DNA from: Nitrososphaerales archaeon | GTDB lineage: Archaea; Thermoproteota; Nitrososphaeria; Nitrososphaerales; CADDZS01 | Assembly (NCBI GenBank): GCA_030043455.1 | Contig: JASHXQ010000036.1 | Coordinates: 1 to 10,817 of the forward strand | Length of the DNA stretch: 10,817 nucleotides | Reading direction: 5' to 3' | Shown here: piece after piece, positions 1-6,870 of the stretch | Position numbering within the stretch: position 1 is the stretch's first letter | Layout: each line of letters opens with the position of its first letter | The notes under the pieces: generated by a model | Seen by the model: the letters and a program-made list of their open reading frames with translations, nothing else | Told to the model about the DNA's origin: nothing | The model's database searches: none | Program-made: the position numbers and the translations under genes

Positions 1-459
1 GATGGCTACTTCTGGCTGCTCGGCAGGGCAGACGAAGTGCTGAAAGTTGCGGGACACAGAATAGGGACGATTGAGCTGGAGGACGCTCTGATTTCCCACC
101 GAGCGGTGGCGGAGTCTGCCGTCATAGGTAAGGCGGATCCTGTCAAGATGCAGGTGCCAGTAGCCTTTGTTGTTTTGAGACCAGGGCACAATCCCTCCGA
201 GCGACTTCGGACAGAATTACTGAATCACATCAGGAAAACCATTGGGCCCATTGCGGTGCCAGAAGCCATCTATTTCGTGGATAAGCTCCCCAAGACTCGC
301 AGTGGAAAGATCATGCGCCGGGTTGTTGGTGCGGTAGCCCAAGAGAAGCCCATCGGCGATGTCACGACACTCGAGGATGAGACGAGTGTAGAGGAAGCGA
401 AGAGGGCGTACGAGGAACTGAAAAATGAAGTCCGGTCCTCACAACAAGAGGCCGGATGA
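1..459 (+). CDS. Acetyl-CoA synthetase-like AMP-forming ligase, C-terminal part (5' end outside the window)
   Basis: The reading frame is open from base 1 and ends at TGA 457-459, so only the last 152 residues are seen. It begins inside the hinge region typical of ANL-superfamily ligases: GRADEVLKVAGHRI corresponds to the A8 motif of acetyl-CoA synthetases, followed by an IELEDAL segment. The A10 motif PKTRSGKIMRR carries the catalytic lysine (codon 307-309) used in adenylation and commonly controlled by acylation. These enzymes make acyl-AMP and then acyl-CoA from a small carboxylate, ATP and CoA. This fragment lacks the substrate pocket, so acetate, propionate, 3-hydroxypropionate or 4-hydroxybutyrate are all possible. 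The tail after A10 is acidic and helical (EEAKRAYEELKNE). The gene converges with the minus-strand genes that follow; a T5 run at 490-494 might aid termination. Family sure, substrate unknown. Confidence 0.9.
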   Translation, partial: DGYFWLLGRADEVLKVAGHRIGTIELEDALISHRAVAESAVIGKADPVKMQVPVAFVVLRPGHNPSERLRTELLNHIRKTIGPIAVPEAIYFVDKLPKTRSGKIMRRVVGAVAQEKPIGDVTTLEDETSVEEAKRAYEELKNEVRSSQQEAG

Positions 460-499
460 TCCACTATTGGCGCTTTGTCCGTTTCGGCGTTTTTCAAGG

Positions 500-670
500 C
501 TATTTTCGAAAGACCGGGAATTTCTTCTTCGTCAATGTCTGAATCTTTCGCAATTTTGATGTTGGAACATCCCCCTTCCCGAACTTCCAAGCAGCTCCGA
601 GGAGAGTTTTACACCTTGGACAGAAGTACAGCTTGACACGCTCGGAATAGTCTTCTATGGAGAACACCAC
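500..670 (-). CDS. Small zinc-ribbon-like protein (56 aa, GTG start) or 3' part of a broken gene
   Basis: Reading the minus strand from GTG at 668-670 gives 56 residues ending at TAG 500-502. A CPRC pair (codons 611-622) sits in the context KLYFCPRCKTLLGAAWKF, followed by a very basic tail (SKLRKIQTLTKKKFPVFRK). This looks like half of a zinc ribbon plus a nucleic-acid-binding tail. The frame stays open upstream of the GTG and contains a further Cys-Cys pair (segment NLCCTLEKIVVFSIEDYSE), which would supply the missing metal ligands, but no ATG exists in that stretch. The overlapping frame upstream has ATG starts and a basic N-terminus, so the true gene may be longer and frameshifted. It lies directly downstream of fhs on the same strand. 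I do not recognise a named family; the role as a DNA- or RNA-binding accessory protein is inferred from composition only. Confidence 0.45.
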   Translation of the reverse strand: MVFSIEDYSERVKLYFCPRCKTLLGAAWKFGKGDVPTSKLRKIQTLTKKKFPVFRK

Positions 671-819
671 AATTTTTTCGAGGGTGCAGCACAGATTCCC
701 ACTTTCAAAGATTCTTCGAGTTCGGGAGCGGATCTTCGAACGCGTGTCCGAACTTTTCTCACCAGCGAGCGAATTTTCATGTCCTAGATAGCTTCTACGT
801 ACTTTGGAGCGGTTTTCAT
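655..819 (-). pseudogene. Candidate broken N-terminal part of the zinc-ribbon gene
   Basis: On the minus strand, ATG at 817-819 opens an 11-codon frame (MKTAPKYVEAI) closed by TAG 784-786. The same frame resumes with GAC ATG at 780 and runs 41 residues, MKIRSLVRKVRTRVRR first, to TAG 655-657. That frame overlaps the start of the CPRC-containing frame by 16 bases. Joining the two needs one missing base (a -1 shift) somewhere around 690-735; reading through the TAG at 784-786 would add 12 more residues. The product would have a basic N-terminus, then Cys-Cys and CPRC ligands, and a basic C-terminus. Seen: the frames, stops and overlap. Inferred: that they were once one gene. Alternatives are a sequencing error, or simply a spurious upstream frame. 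Confidence 0.3.
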
Positions 820-847
820 TCTCCTTTCATCTTTTGGTGTGTCCAAA

Positions 848-2482
848 CTAGAAAAGCCCGGTAATGTTTCCCTTGTCATCTAGGTCGATATTTTCGGCGG
901 CCGGCTTTTCCGGAAGGCCGGGCATCAAAACGATGTCACCCAGATGTGCGATGATGTATCCAGCTCCTGCGGCGATCTCAAGCTTCTTCACAGTGCACAC
1001 AAAGTTCCGAGGCCTGCCAAGTTTCTTTGGATCATCGGAAAGAGACAGAGGAGTTTTTGCCATGCAGATTGGGAGATTCGAAAAGCCGAGTTTCTGAATA
1101 AGGGCAAGAGATTTCTTCGCTTCTGGTTCGAAATCGACCGAATCACCACCGTAGATCTTGGTTACAATTTTTCCGATTTTTTCCTCAACCGTATCCTCAA
1201 AGTCGTAAATCGTTGAGACCTTGAAGCCCTTTTCAGAAGAAACAATTACCTTGTTGGCCAGATCTATTCCACCTTCACCGCCTTGGGAAAATATTGTAGA
1301 AACGGAGGAATCAATTATCCGATTTTTGCAGTAATCTTGAATCAAGCTCACTTCCTCGTCAGAATCGGTTGAAAAACGATTTATGCAGACAATGGGCTGA
1401 ATACCGAAAGACTGAACATTCTCGATGTGTTTTCCCAGATTTTCGACGCCTTTCTGTAGAAAAGCCAGCCGAGAGCTTACAGACAAGTCACTTCCGGCTT
1501 TCAGTCCACCGTTATACTCTAGAGCTTTCACGGAGGCCACTATGACTGAGCAGTCCACGTTGAATCCTCCTACTCTAGAGACTATGTCGAAGAACTTCTC
1601 ACCCCCAAGATCGCTGCCAAACCCTGCCTCCACCACAGTAAATTCAGAATGAGACAGTCCGAAGATAATAGAAGATAGACTACACGTGCCTAGCGCGATA
1701 TTCCCAAATGGGCCACCGTGGATCAAGGCAGGCGTACCTTCGACTGTTTGGACGAGATTGGGCTGAAGTGTTTCTTTTAGAATAGCCGCCATGGCTCCGG
1801 CGGTCCTTAGCCGATCCGCTGTGATGGGTTCGGAGGTTTTCGAAAAGCCTACAATTATTCTCCCCAGTCTCCGCTTGAGATCTGAGTAACCGAGGGACAT
1901 GCAAAGGACTGCCATGACTTCTGAAGCTGCCGTAATAACGAAGCCACCCTCTCTAGGAATTCCATCGCTTTTCCCACCCAGTCCCACGGTGAGATGCCGA
2001 AGCGCACGATCGTTCATGTCAACTACCCGGGCGAGATTGACGGAGTGAATTTCGAAACTCAATTCGTTTCCTTGAAAGATGTGATTATCGATCACCGCGG
2101 CCAGCAAGTTGTGCGCCGCGCTCACAGCATCGATATCCCCAGTAAAACGGAGATTAATTTCCTGCATAGGTTCCACTGTAGCCTTCCCTCCTCCAGCGGC
2201 TCCTCCCTTTACTCCAAAGACAGGTCCCAAAGAGGGCTGTCTTATGCAGACGACCGCTTTTCTTCCCAATCGGTTTAGGGCCATGGAGAGCCCGATCGCA
2301 GTGACTGTTTTCCCTTCACCAGACGGAGTAGGGTTTATTGCAGTTACGAGGACCAGTTTCCCCTTTGTTACAGTCGGATTCAGGGCAGTGGCTACTTTGA
2401 TCTTGGCCTTCCACTTTCCGTATGTTTCATACTGATCAGGTTCGAGGCCGAGGCCCCTTGCTATTTGAGAAATCTCAATCAA
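848..2482 (-). CDS. fhs: Formate-tetrahydrofolate ligase (10-formyl-THF synthetase)
   Basis: This 544-residue protein is full length for the family (usually about 555) and colinear with bacterial Fhs throughout. The enzyme makes 10-formyl-tetrahydrofolate from formate, ATP and tetrahydrofolate in the cytosol, feeding purine synthesis or one-carbon metabolism. The P-loop is intact (NPTPSGEGKT, about residues 50-59), as are DNHIFQGN (132-139), VDMNDRALR (154-162), VGLGGK (166-171), PNLVQTVEGTPALIHGGPF (241-259) and EAGFGSDLGGEKFFDI (285-300). Several usually invariant positions differ: REPSLGP reads RQPSLGP (Q82), the GGAAGGGY signature ends in K100, the NIAHG motif reads NIALG (L264), and the second signature reads VASVKALEYNGG (315-326). 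The start is TTG; the frame has no ATG or GTG back to the stop of the upstream gene 36 bases away, and homologues begin near here. It is probably co-transcribed with the upstream acyl-CoA synthetase. The family call is secure; the pterin cofactor is not. Confidence 0.93.
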   Translation of the reverse strand: MIEISQIARGLGLEPDQYETYGKWKAKIKVATALNPTVTKGKLVLVTAINPTPSGEGKTVTAIGLSMALNRLGRKAVVCIRQPSLGPVFGVKGGAAGGGKATVEPMQEINLRFTGDIDAVSAAHNLLAAVIDNHIFQGNELSFEIHSVNLARVVDMNDRALRHLTVGLGGKSDGIPREGGFVITAASEVMAVLCMSLGYSDLKRRLGRIIVGFSKTSEPITADRLRTAGAMAAILKETLQPNLVQTVEGTPALIHGGPFGNIALGTCSLSSIIFGLSHSEFTVVEAGFGSDLGGEKFFDIVSRVGGFNVDCSVIVASVKALEYNGGLKAGSDLSVSSRLAFLQKGVENLGKHIENVQSFGIQPIVCINRFSTDSDEEVSLIQDYCKNRIIDSSVSTIFSQGGEGGIDLANKVIVSSEKGFKVSTIYDFEDTVEEKIGKIVTKIYGGDSVDFEPEAKKSLALIQKLGFSNLPICMAKTPLSLSDDPKKLGRPRNFVCTVKKLEIAAGAGYIIAHLGDIVLMPGLPEKPAAENIDLDDKGNITGLF

Positions 2483-2518
2483 GGTAATATCGATCTGCCT
2501 CGGTTCGCAGCTGATTTC

Positions 2519-4150
2519 TTAATGTATTCGTTTACTCTGGTTTGCCCATTCCTTATCTCGAAGTAAGAATTTCATGACCTTTCCGGTTGACGTTTTTGGC
2601 AAAGGCCCGAACTCGAAATGTTTAGGGCACTTGAAATGTGCGAGGTTTTCTCTGCAATACTCCGAAAGCTCTTTCTCATTTGTCGTTGCACCGTCCCGGA
2701 GTGTGACAAACGCTTTAGGGACTTCTCCCCAGACTGAATCCGGCACCGCGACCACAGCAGCTTCCAAAACCTTGGGATTACGGAAAAGGATCGATTCTAC
2801 TTCAATGCTGGAAATTTTTTCCCCGCCGGAGATGATTAGATCTTTTTTACGGTCGACCAGTTCGATGTACCCGTTTTCATGAACCACAGCCAAATCCCCG
2901 CTGTGAAACACACCGCCACGGAAAGCTTCTCGTGTCGCTTTTGGATCTTTGTAGTACCCCAGCATTACGGTGTTGCCCTTCATCATAACCTCCCCGACGG
3001 TTCTTCCATCGTGGGGTACCTCTCTCATCCTCTCATCCAACACCAGAGTTTTCCCTGCATTCAAATGTCGTACACCCTGTCTCGCCTTGATCGAGCTTCG
3101 CCCTTCTCTGGATTGGGTGTCCCATTCCGATTTCCACAGACAAAGTGTGTTCGGACCGTAGGTTTCGGTCAAACCATACAGATGCACTACTTCCGCACCC
3201 AGCGCCTCAATATTCTCGATCACTTTCGGAGCCGGGGGTGCTCCGCCAGTAAAGATGGTGAGCTTCCTCTTCAGTTTCAGGTTATTTTTGAGTGTATCCG
3301 ACACCGAGGAAAGATTAACGAGGACTGTAGGAGCTGCACAGAGGTGAGTAATGGATCGGTCTTGGATGAGCTCCCAGATTTTTTCCGGATCTATTCGCGA
3401 AATGATCACATTTCTCGACCCCGCCCCCGTCGTCGCCCAGGAGAAACACCACCCGTTGCAGTGGAACATCGGCAACGTCCAGAGGTACGCGGAGTCGTCG
3501 TTCAGGCGGCTGTGCACTAAATCAGCCACCGCGTTGAGATAGGCGCCGCGGTGGGAATACATCACTCCTTTCGGCGTACCGGTTGTACCGGACGTGTAAT
3601 CGATCGCTATAAGGGATCTTTCTGAACTTGCGCGAAAGCGAGCAAGCAATGGGTCGTCGTCTTCATCCATCGTGAGATCTTCGTAAAGACCATCTGCCCT
3701 AAGACCTTGGGACACTGAACCTCCGATTTGAAAGAGTTTGAAAGATGGAATCTCTCGCAAGCTGGCAAGGATTTCCGAGACCTGCGTTGTTAACCGGTTG
3801 TCGAAGAACAGCGTCTTCGCTCCAGAATGTCGAATGATATAGAGGATCTCTCTGGGCGACAGTCGAAAATTGATTGCAACTAGAACCCGGTGTGCCAAGG
3901 GTACAGAGAAATGTGCTTCCAGTAAAGCCGGAGTATTCATCGAAAGGAAAGCTACTCGACTTCCTCTGGCCCCCGTTTTCGACAAAAAACGAGCAATCGA
4001 TGAGATTCTCTGGGCAAATTGCCCGTAATCAAGGGTGACTCCTGAATCGACGTCCTCGAAGGCAACCTTGTTCGGAAAGAGCTGGCGGCTTCTTTCCAGA
4101 AACGAAATTGGAGTCAGCGGAACCTCGGATACAGCTGGCAATCTTAACAA
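2519..4150 (-). CDS. Short/medium-chain acyl-CoA synthetase (AMP-forming)
   Basis: This complete 543-residue ANL-superfamily ligase activates a carboxylic acid to acyl-AMP and then acyl-CoA. The N-terminus (PLTPISFLERSRQLFPNKVAF) and the segment PMFHCNGWCF (about 227-236) are typical of the short/medium-chain and aromatic acyl-CoA synthetase group that includes plant AAE proteins. The P-loop YTSGTTGTPKGV lies at 185-196, HLYGLTETYGP at 323-332, the HSGDLAVVHENGYIELVDRKKDLI hinge block follows, and PKTSTGK at 518-524 supplies the catalytic Lys524. There is no signal peptide or membrane segment, so it is cytosolic. The start is TTG at 4148-4150; an upstream in-frame TAG excludes a much longer protein, and a second TTG lies three codons in. 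A TATA-like element centred 27 bases upstream supports a leaderless start at this codon. fhs follows 36 bases downstream. The exact substrate (butyrate-size, branched or hydroxy acid) cannot be read from the sequence. Confidence 0.93.
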   Translation of the reverse strand: MLRLPAVSEVPLTPISFLERSRQLFPNKVAFEDVDSGVTLDYGQFAQRISSIARFLSKTGARGSRVAFLSMNTPALLEAHFSVPLAHRVLVAINFRLSPREILYIIRHSGAKTLFFDNRLTTQVSEILASLREIPSFKLFQIGGSVSQGLRADGLYEDLTMDEDDDPLLARFRASSERSLIAIDYTSGTTGTPKGVMYSHRGAYLNAVADLVHSRLNDDSAYLWTLPMFHCNGWCFSWATTGAGSRNVIISRIDPEKIWELIQDRSITHLCAAPTVLVNLSSVSDTLKNNLKLKRKLTIFTGGAPPAPKVIENIEALGAEVVHLYGLTETYGPNTLCLWKSEWDTQSREGRSSIKARQGVRHLNAGKTLVLDERMREVPHDGRTVGEVMMKGNTVMLGYYKDPKATREAFRGGVFHSGDLAVVHENGYIELVDRKKDLIISGGEKISSIEVESILFRNPKVLEAAVVAVPDSVWGEVPKAFVTLRDGATTNEKELSEYCRENLAHFKCPKHFEFGPLPKTSTGKVMKFLLRDKEWANQSKRIH

Positions 4151-4173
4151 GCGGCCACTTGCCTAATTCCCGG

Positions 4174-4181
4174 TTTTTAAG
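4174..4181 (-). promoter_or_regulatory. TATA-like element for the acyl-CoA synthetase gene
   Basis: The minus strand reads CTTAAAAA here, centred about 27 bases upstream of the TTG start at 4150. This is the spacing expected if transcription begins at or next to the start codon (leaderless mRNA), the common archaeal arrangement. No Shine-Dalgarno sequence lies between the element and the start. Confidence 0.5.
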
Positions 4182-4229
4182 AAAAAATCTGATCGGATCC
4201 TACTCAATTCCGAAGGAATGGCCGAACTT

Positions 4230-4239
4230 TCTATATAAT
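4230..4239 (+). promoter_or_regulatory. TATA box for the dehydratase-like gene
   Basis: TCTATATAAT is a strong archaeal-type TATA box centred about 29 bases upstream of the ATG at 4264. With the usual spacing of about 25 bases to the initiation site, the transcript would start within a few bases of the ATG. No ribosome-binding site is visible before the ATG, which fits leaderless translation. Confidence 0.65.
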
Positions 4240-4263
4240 CTCAGAGTTTCGATCTGATCATCC

Positions 4264-5676
4264 ATGCGCACCAAAGAACAGTATATTTCTTCCCTATCGG
4301 ATGGTAGGGAAATCTATTACCGAGGGCGGAAGGTCGGAAACATTGCAGAGCATCCGGTCCTGAAAATCGCTGCGATTCATGCAGCTAGGCTGTTCGAATT
4401 ACAAAATCGACAAGTCTCCGATCCAGAGCTGGGGACGATCAGCCGGTACTTCTCCATTCCTCGATCTTCCAAGGATCTCGAGGTCAGACATCGCCTCATC
4501 TACGATACAACTATGGGATGCAATGGCGTGTTTAACATTTCTCAGGCAATAGGTAGCGACTGCCTTTTCGCCCTCCGACTCGTCGCCAGGGAGACCGATT
4601 CAAAGCATCATACGCAATACGGCAGCCGCGTTGGAACCTATCATAAGAAAGTAGCTTCAGAGGATCTCACCCTCGCAGTTGCACAGACCGACGTCAAGGG
4701 CGATCGGAAAAAGAGGCCGCACGAACAGCCCGATCCGGATGTTTACGTACATGTAGTTTCGGTGGAAAAGGAAGGCATAGTTGTGAGCGGCGCCAAGGCA
4801 CACACCACTCAGGCGGCGGTTTCTGACGAAATTCTGGTCATTCCAACGAGAGCCATGCTAGAGAAAGATAGTGACTACGCCGTGGCATTCGCAGTTCCGG
4901 CAGCCTCTGAAGGTCTCAGGATGATAGTTAGACCGATTGATGAGTTGGAGGGCAACAGCTCTTCCATTATCAGCAAGAGCGACTTCGAACTGGAGACTCT
5001 CACGATTTTCGACAAAGTGTTCGTGCCGTGGGAGAAAGTGTTTCAGCTGCGGGAGTACGAGATGGCGGGCCCCTTGGCTGTAACGTTTGCGACGTTCCAC
5101 CGATTCACCGCGGTGTCGTACCGGGCGGCTACCTCGAACCTCTATCTCGGAAGCGCGCTTTCCATGGCAAAGGAGAACGGAATTGGGGATTCTTCACATG
5201 TGAAGGATAGGCTCGGAGAGATCATAATGTACAAGGAATTGATGCGGATGAGCGCCTTTGCAGCCGCATACTCAGCTCTAATCCAAGACGGCATTGCCAT
5301 CCCCAATCCCCTTTACACGAACATTGGCAAATTGTATTCCAACAAAAATTTCTCGAATGTCTTGGATGCTCTGGTGGATATCTCTGGAGGAATTATCTCC
5401 ACATTGCCTTCCCTCGAAGACCAACTGAATCCTGGGGAAGGGAAGGATCTCAAGAAATACCTCATCGGTTCCGGTAGTGGACCCGATCGAATAAAATCGA
5501 TTAGATTAGCGAAAGAGCTCGCGGCAAGCAGTCAGACAGGTTACATGCTGACGCTCATGCTTCACGCGGAAGGCTCCATTGAAGCCAGCAAGATGGCGCT
5601 TCTGAAGGACGCAGATCTACGAGAACCGGAGAACCTAGTTGATTCCATCCTAAACCTAAAAGCTGACCAGATTTAG
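4264..5676 (+). CDS. 4-hydroxybutyryl-CoA dehydratase/HpaB-superfamily flavoprotein, apparently lacking the Fe-S cluster ligands
   Basis: This 470-residue protein belongs to the fold shared by 4-hydroxybutyryl-CoA dehydratase (AbfD, about 490 residues) and the HpaB 4-hydroxyphenylacetate 3-monooxygenase component. Family marks are GAKAHTT (176-182), ETLTIFDKVFVPWEKVF (244-260), the FHR block (278-280) and a C-terminal helical domain. Clostridium AbfD binds a [4Fe-4S] cluster with Cys99, Cys103, His292 and Cys299 and uses Glu257, Tyr296 and Lys300. With one constant offset of 13 these map here to C86, F90, H279, Y286, E244, A283 and R287. Two of three cysteine ligands, the tyrosine and the lysine are therefore replaced. 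The radical dehydration chemistry is unlikely; a flavin-only dehydratase, isomerase, dehydrogenase or FADH2-dependent hydroxylase is more plausible. No flavin reductase partner lies nearby. It is divergent from the acyl-CoA synthetase and has its own TATA box. Superfamily secure, reaction unknown. Confidence 0.85.
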   Translation: MRTKEQYISSLSDGREIYYRGRKVGNIAEHPVLKIAAIHAARLFELQNRQVSDPELGTISRYFSIPRSSKDLEVRHRLIYDTTMGCNGVFNISQAIGSDCLFALRLVARETDSKHHTQYGSRVGTYHKKVASEDLTLAVAQTDVKGDRKKRPHEQPDPDVYVHVVSVEKEGIVVSGAKAHTTQAAVSDEILVIPTRAMLEKDSDYAVAFAVPAASEGLRMIVRPIDELEGNSSSIISKSDFELETLTIFDKVFVPWEKVFQLREYEMAGPLAVTFATFHRFTAVSYRAATSNLYLGSALSMAKENGIGDSSHVKDRLGEIIMYKELMRMSAFAAAYSALIQDGIAIPNPLYTNIGKLYSNKNFSNVLDALVDISGGIISTLPSLEDQLNPGEGKDLKKYLIGSGSGPDRIKSIRLAKELAASSQTGYMLTLMLHAEGSIEASKMALLKDADLREPENLVDSILNLKADQI

Positions 5677-5700
5677 GGATTCCCAGACTCATGATGAATT

Positions 5701-6195
5701 CTAGGGAAAGTTTGGTTGTCTCCACATCCGTCTCGCCTTCGACATGTAATATATTTGCAGAATTGAAATGGCGACGGCAATAATCAAGAGCCCTCCAATG
5801 GCAAACCAAGTCAGTGGGCTGTGCAAGAAGAAGAGATTGGCGAAGATGAGTAGAAACATCATGATTACTATTACCAGTCTCGCGATTCGTAAACCAAAGA
5901 GAGCCTCCCGGGCACCCTGTCGGCCGGAGTTCATTCCTGCTCCACCCCGGGAAAAGCCGGATTGGGTCATCTGCGCCAGTCGAACTTCATCGAGATAGTA
6001 TCGACCGCCCACATCGACGAAAATTCCGGTCTGCCCTAAGCGCCGATGCATTGCTTCCTGAAACCTGGGAGGGAGGCCGAGCTCTTCGGGCGTTTTTGCA
6101 GTGGCTGGGCTTGTCGCTCCGGCTTCCCTGAATCTTTGAGCTATCTGATTGATTCTGTTTCTGAAACCGCCACGCCCACCTCGTTGGTTGAACAA
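5701..6195 (-). CDS. Two-helix membrane protein with basic N-terminus, unknown function
   Basis: This 164-residue protein starts at TTG 6193-6195. Residues 1-25 are rich in Arg and Gly (MFNQRGGRGGFRNR). About 38-76 form a small conserved-looking soluble segment ending GIFVDVGGRYYLDEVRLAQM, which resembles short helix-hairpin modules attached to membrane anchors. Residues 80-95 are Gly/Ser-rich. Two hydrophobic helices follow (about 104-123 and 128-150), separated by a short turn with a Pro, and the tail is basic (KARRMWRQ). By the positive-inside rule both termini should face the cytoplasm. A TATA-like element 29 bases upstream supports the TTG start. The gene converges with the dehydratase-like gene, with 24 bases between the stops and no clear terminator. 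I do not recognise a named family and infer no function beyond a membrane-anchored small domain. Confidence 0.75.
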   Translation of the reverse strand: MFNQRGGRGGFRNRINQIAQRFREAGATSPATAKTPEELGLPPRFQEAMHRRLGQTGIFVDVGGRYYLDEVRLAQMTQSGFSRGGAGMNSGRQGAREALFGLRIARLVIVIMMFLLIFANLFFLHSPLTWFAIGGLLIIAVAISILQIYYMSKARRMWRQPNFP

Positions 6196-6219
6196 GACCT
6201 TAGGATCCGCGCTCTCCCG

Positions 6220-6228
6220 AAATATGTG
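6220..6228 (-). promoter_or_regulatory. TATA-like element for the two-helix membrane protein
   Basis: The minus strand reads CACATATTT, centred about 29 bases upstream of the TTG start at 6195. The spacing matches the other leaderless starts in the window. The element is a moderate rather than strong TATA match, so this is supporting evidence for the start more than an independent promoter call. Confidence 0.4.
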
Positions 6229-6471
6229 GCAAAAAAGATACTACTTAGCTAAAAATCCGTTTTGTTCCTGATTTCACGATTCTTGTGAGAAGAGATTGGT
6301 GCGCTAGAATCCTCCCGGGGATACCATGATCATTGAAAAATCGTTTGGACTTTTGCCGAGAATTGAGGGGAATTCGAATTTTCAAGGGTAACTAGTATGT
6401 TAGCTATCTAAACAGGATCACTGCCAAGCGGGGCCGGATTTGTTCGAAAATAGGATTTCCGTAGTGCATCA

Positions 6472-6606
6472 CTAAGCCACCTTGGGTTTTCCGCAACATA
6501 AGCGGAATAAATTCTCCACTGTCAGAGGAGCTCCGGGACTAATGTCAAGAAGATTTGTGTTAAATGGAGCGAGAGGTCGCTGAGTTTCAAAAATCGAAAT
6601 AGATTT
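6472..6606 (-). pseudogene. Coding-like open stretch without a start, possible gene remnant
   Basis: The minus strand is open for 44 codons between a TAA at 6607-6609 and TAG at 6472-6474. The C-terminal residues read SPGAPLTVENLFRLCCGKPKVA, which has the composition of a real protein rather than random translation. There is no ATG, GTG or TTG until a GTG only 16 codons from the end, so no sensible start exists. It could be the tail of a decayed gene or chance. I recognise no family, and no flanking repeats or transposase sequence are visible. Confidence 0.2.
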
Positions 6607-6801
6607 TTATCAACAATTCAATCTCAAAATGCGGACGCGTTACAATCAGAGACAGGGCTACGATGTTTCTCGTCATTTCTCCGGAGTTACCGCTCTTTGC
6701 TATTGACAGGCTTGCAGTTAGCAATGCGTCGACACCCTCCTGTTTGGAATCCAACGCCCAACCGCTCGATTATGCCGGCAACTGAGACCCGGATGATAGA
6801 A

Positions 6802-6870
6802 ATGAAGGCTAGAAGAATCCTCCCAATACTTGCCCTAATTTTATTAGCAGCAGCAATTCTTGTGCGGTGA
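6802..6870 (+). pseudogene. Signal peptide reading frame, out of frame with the secreted protein that follows
   Basis: ATG at 6802 (or in frame at 6793) encodes MKARRILPILALILLAAAIL and stops at TGA 6868-6870. This is a textbook secretion signal: a basic n-region (KARR), then about 15 hydrophobic residues ending in small ones. It is too short to be a protein by itself. The Thr/Ser-rich surface protein begins in the next frame at the same place and has no signal of its own. One extra base near 6858-6866 would join them to give AAAILCAVTTSNPDLII. A weak TATA-like TTATG near 6770-6774 lies about 29 bases upstream of the ATG at 6802. I infer that this is the true 5' end of the following gene, split by a one-base deletion or a sequencing error. 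Confidence 0.6.

Larger units (their letters stand above)
4151..4263. promoter_or_regulatory. Divergent intergenic promoter region
   Basis: This 113-base gap separates the TTG of the acyl-CoA synthetase (leftward) from the ATG of the dehydratase-like gene (rightward). It holds one TATA-like element per direction, about 80 bases apart in total span. The 8-mer ATCTGATC occurs twice (4187-4194 and 4252-4259). The first copy sits just upstream of the leftward TATA element and the second overlaps the predicted start site of the rightward transcript, positions where a regulator could act on both. Operator function is only a guess. Confidence 0.5.
6196..6792. other. Mostly non-coding intergenic region
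   Basis: This 597-base stretch has no complete gene that I can support. It contains the promoter of the leftward membrane protein near 6220-6228, a coding-like open stretch on the minus strand (6472-6606), and AT-rich sequence near 6584-6612 that could hold promoter elements. Small plus-strand ATG frames at 6326 (21 codons) and 6629 (25 codons) show no recognisable product. A short inverted repeat, CCGC/GCGG, at 6491-6505 lies inside the coding-like stretch. I see no tRNA or other structured RNA. Confidence 0.5.

Noticed and set aside
270..590. 106-residue minus-strand frame under the acetyl-CoA synthetase fragment
   Set aside because: Most of it is antisense to the conserved A10 region of the synthetase. 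The coding-like minus-strand signal here is in another frame, the CPRC protein.
2879..3520. 213-residue plus-strand frame inside the acyl-CoA synthetase gene
   Set aside because: It is antisense to conserved motifs of the synthetase, has no recognisable family pattern, and has composition typical of a shadow frame.
6442..6452. TTCGAAA sequence resembling a tRNA T-loop
   Set aside because: No acceptor stem, anticodon arm or CCA-side pairing is found around it.
6629..6706. 25-codon ATG frame with a T-rich element about 22 bases upstream
   Set aside because: The spacing is shorter than at the other starts, the product is tiny and without features, and no context supports it.
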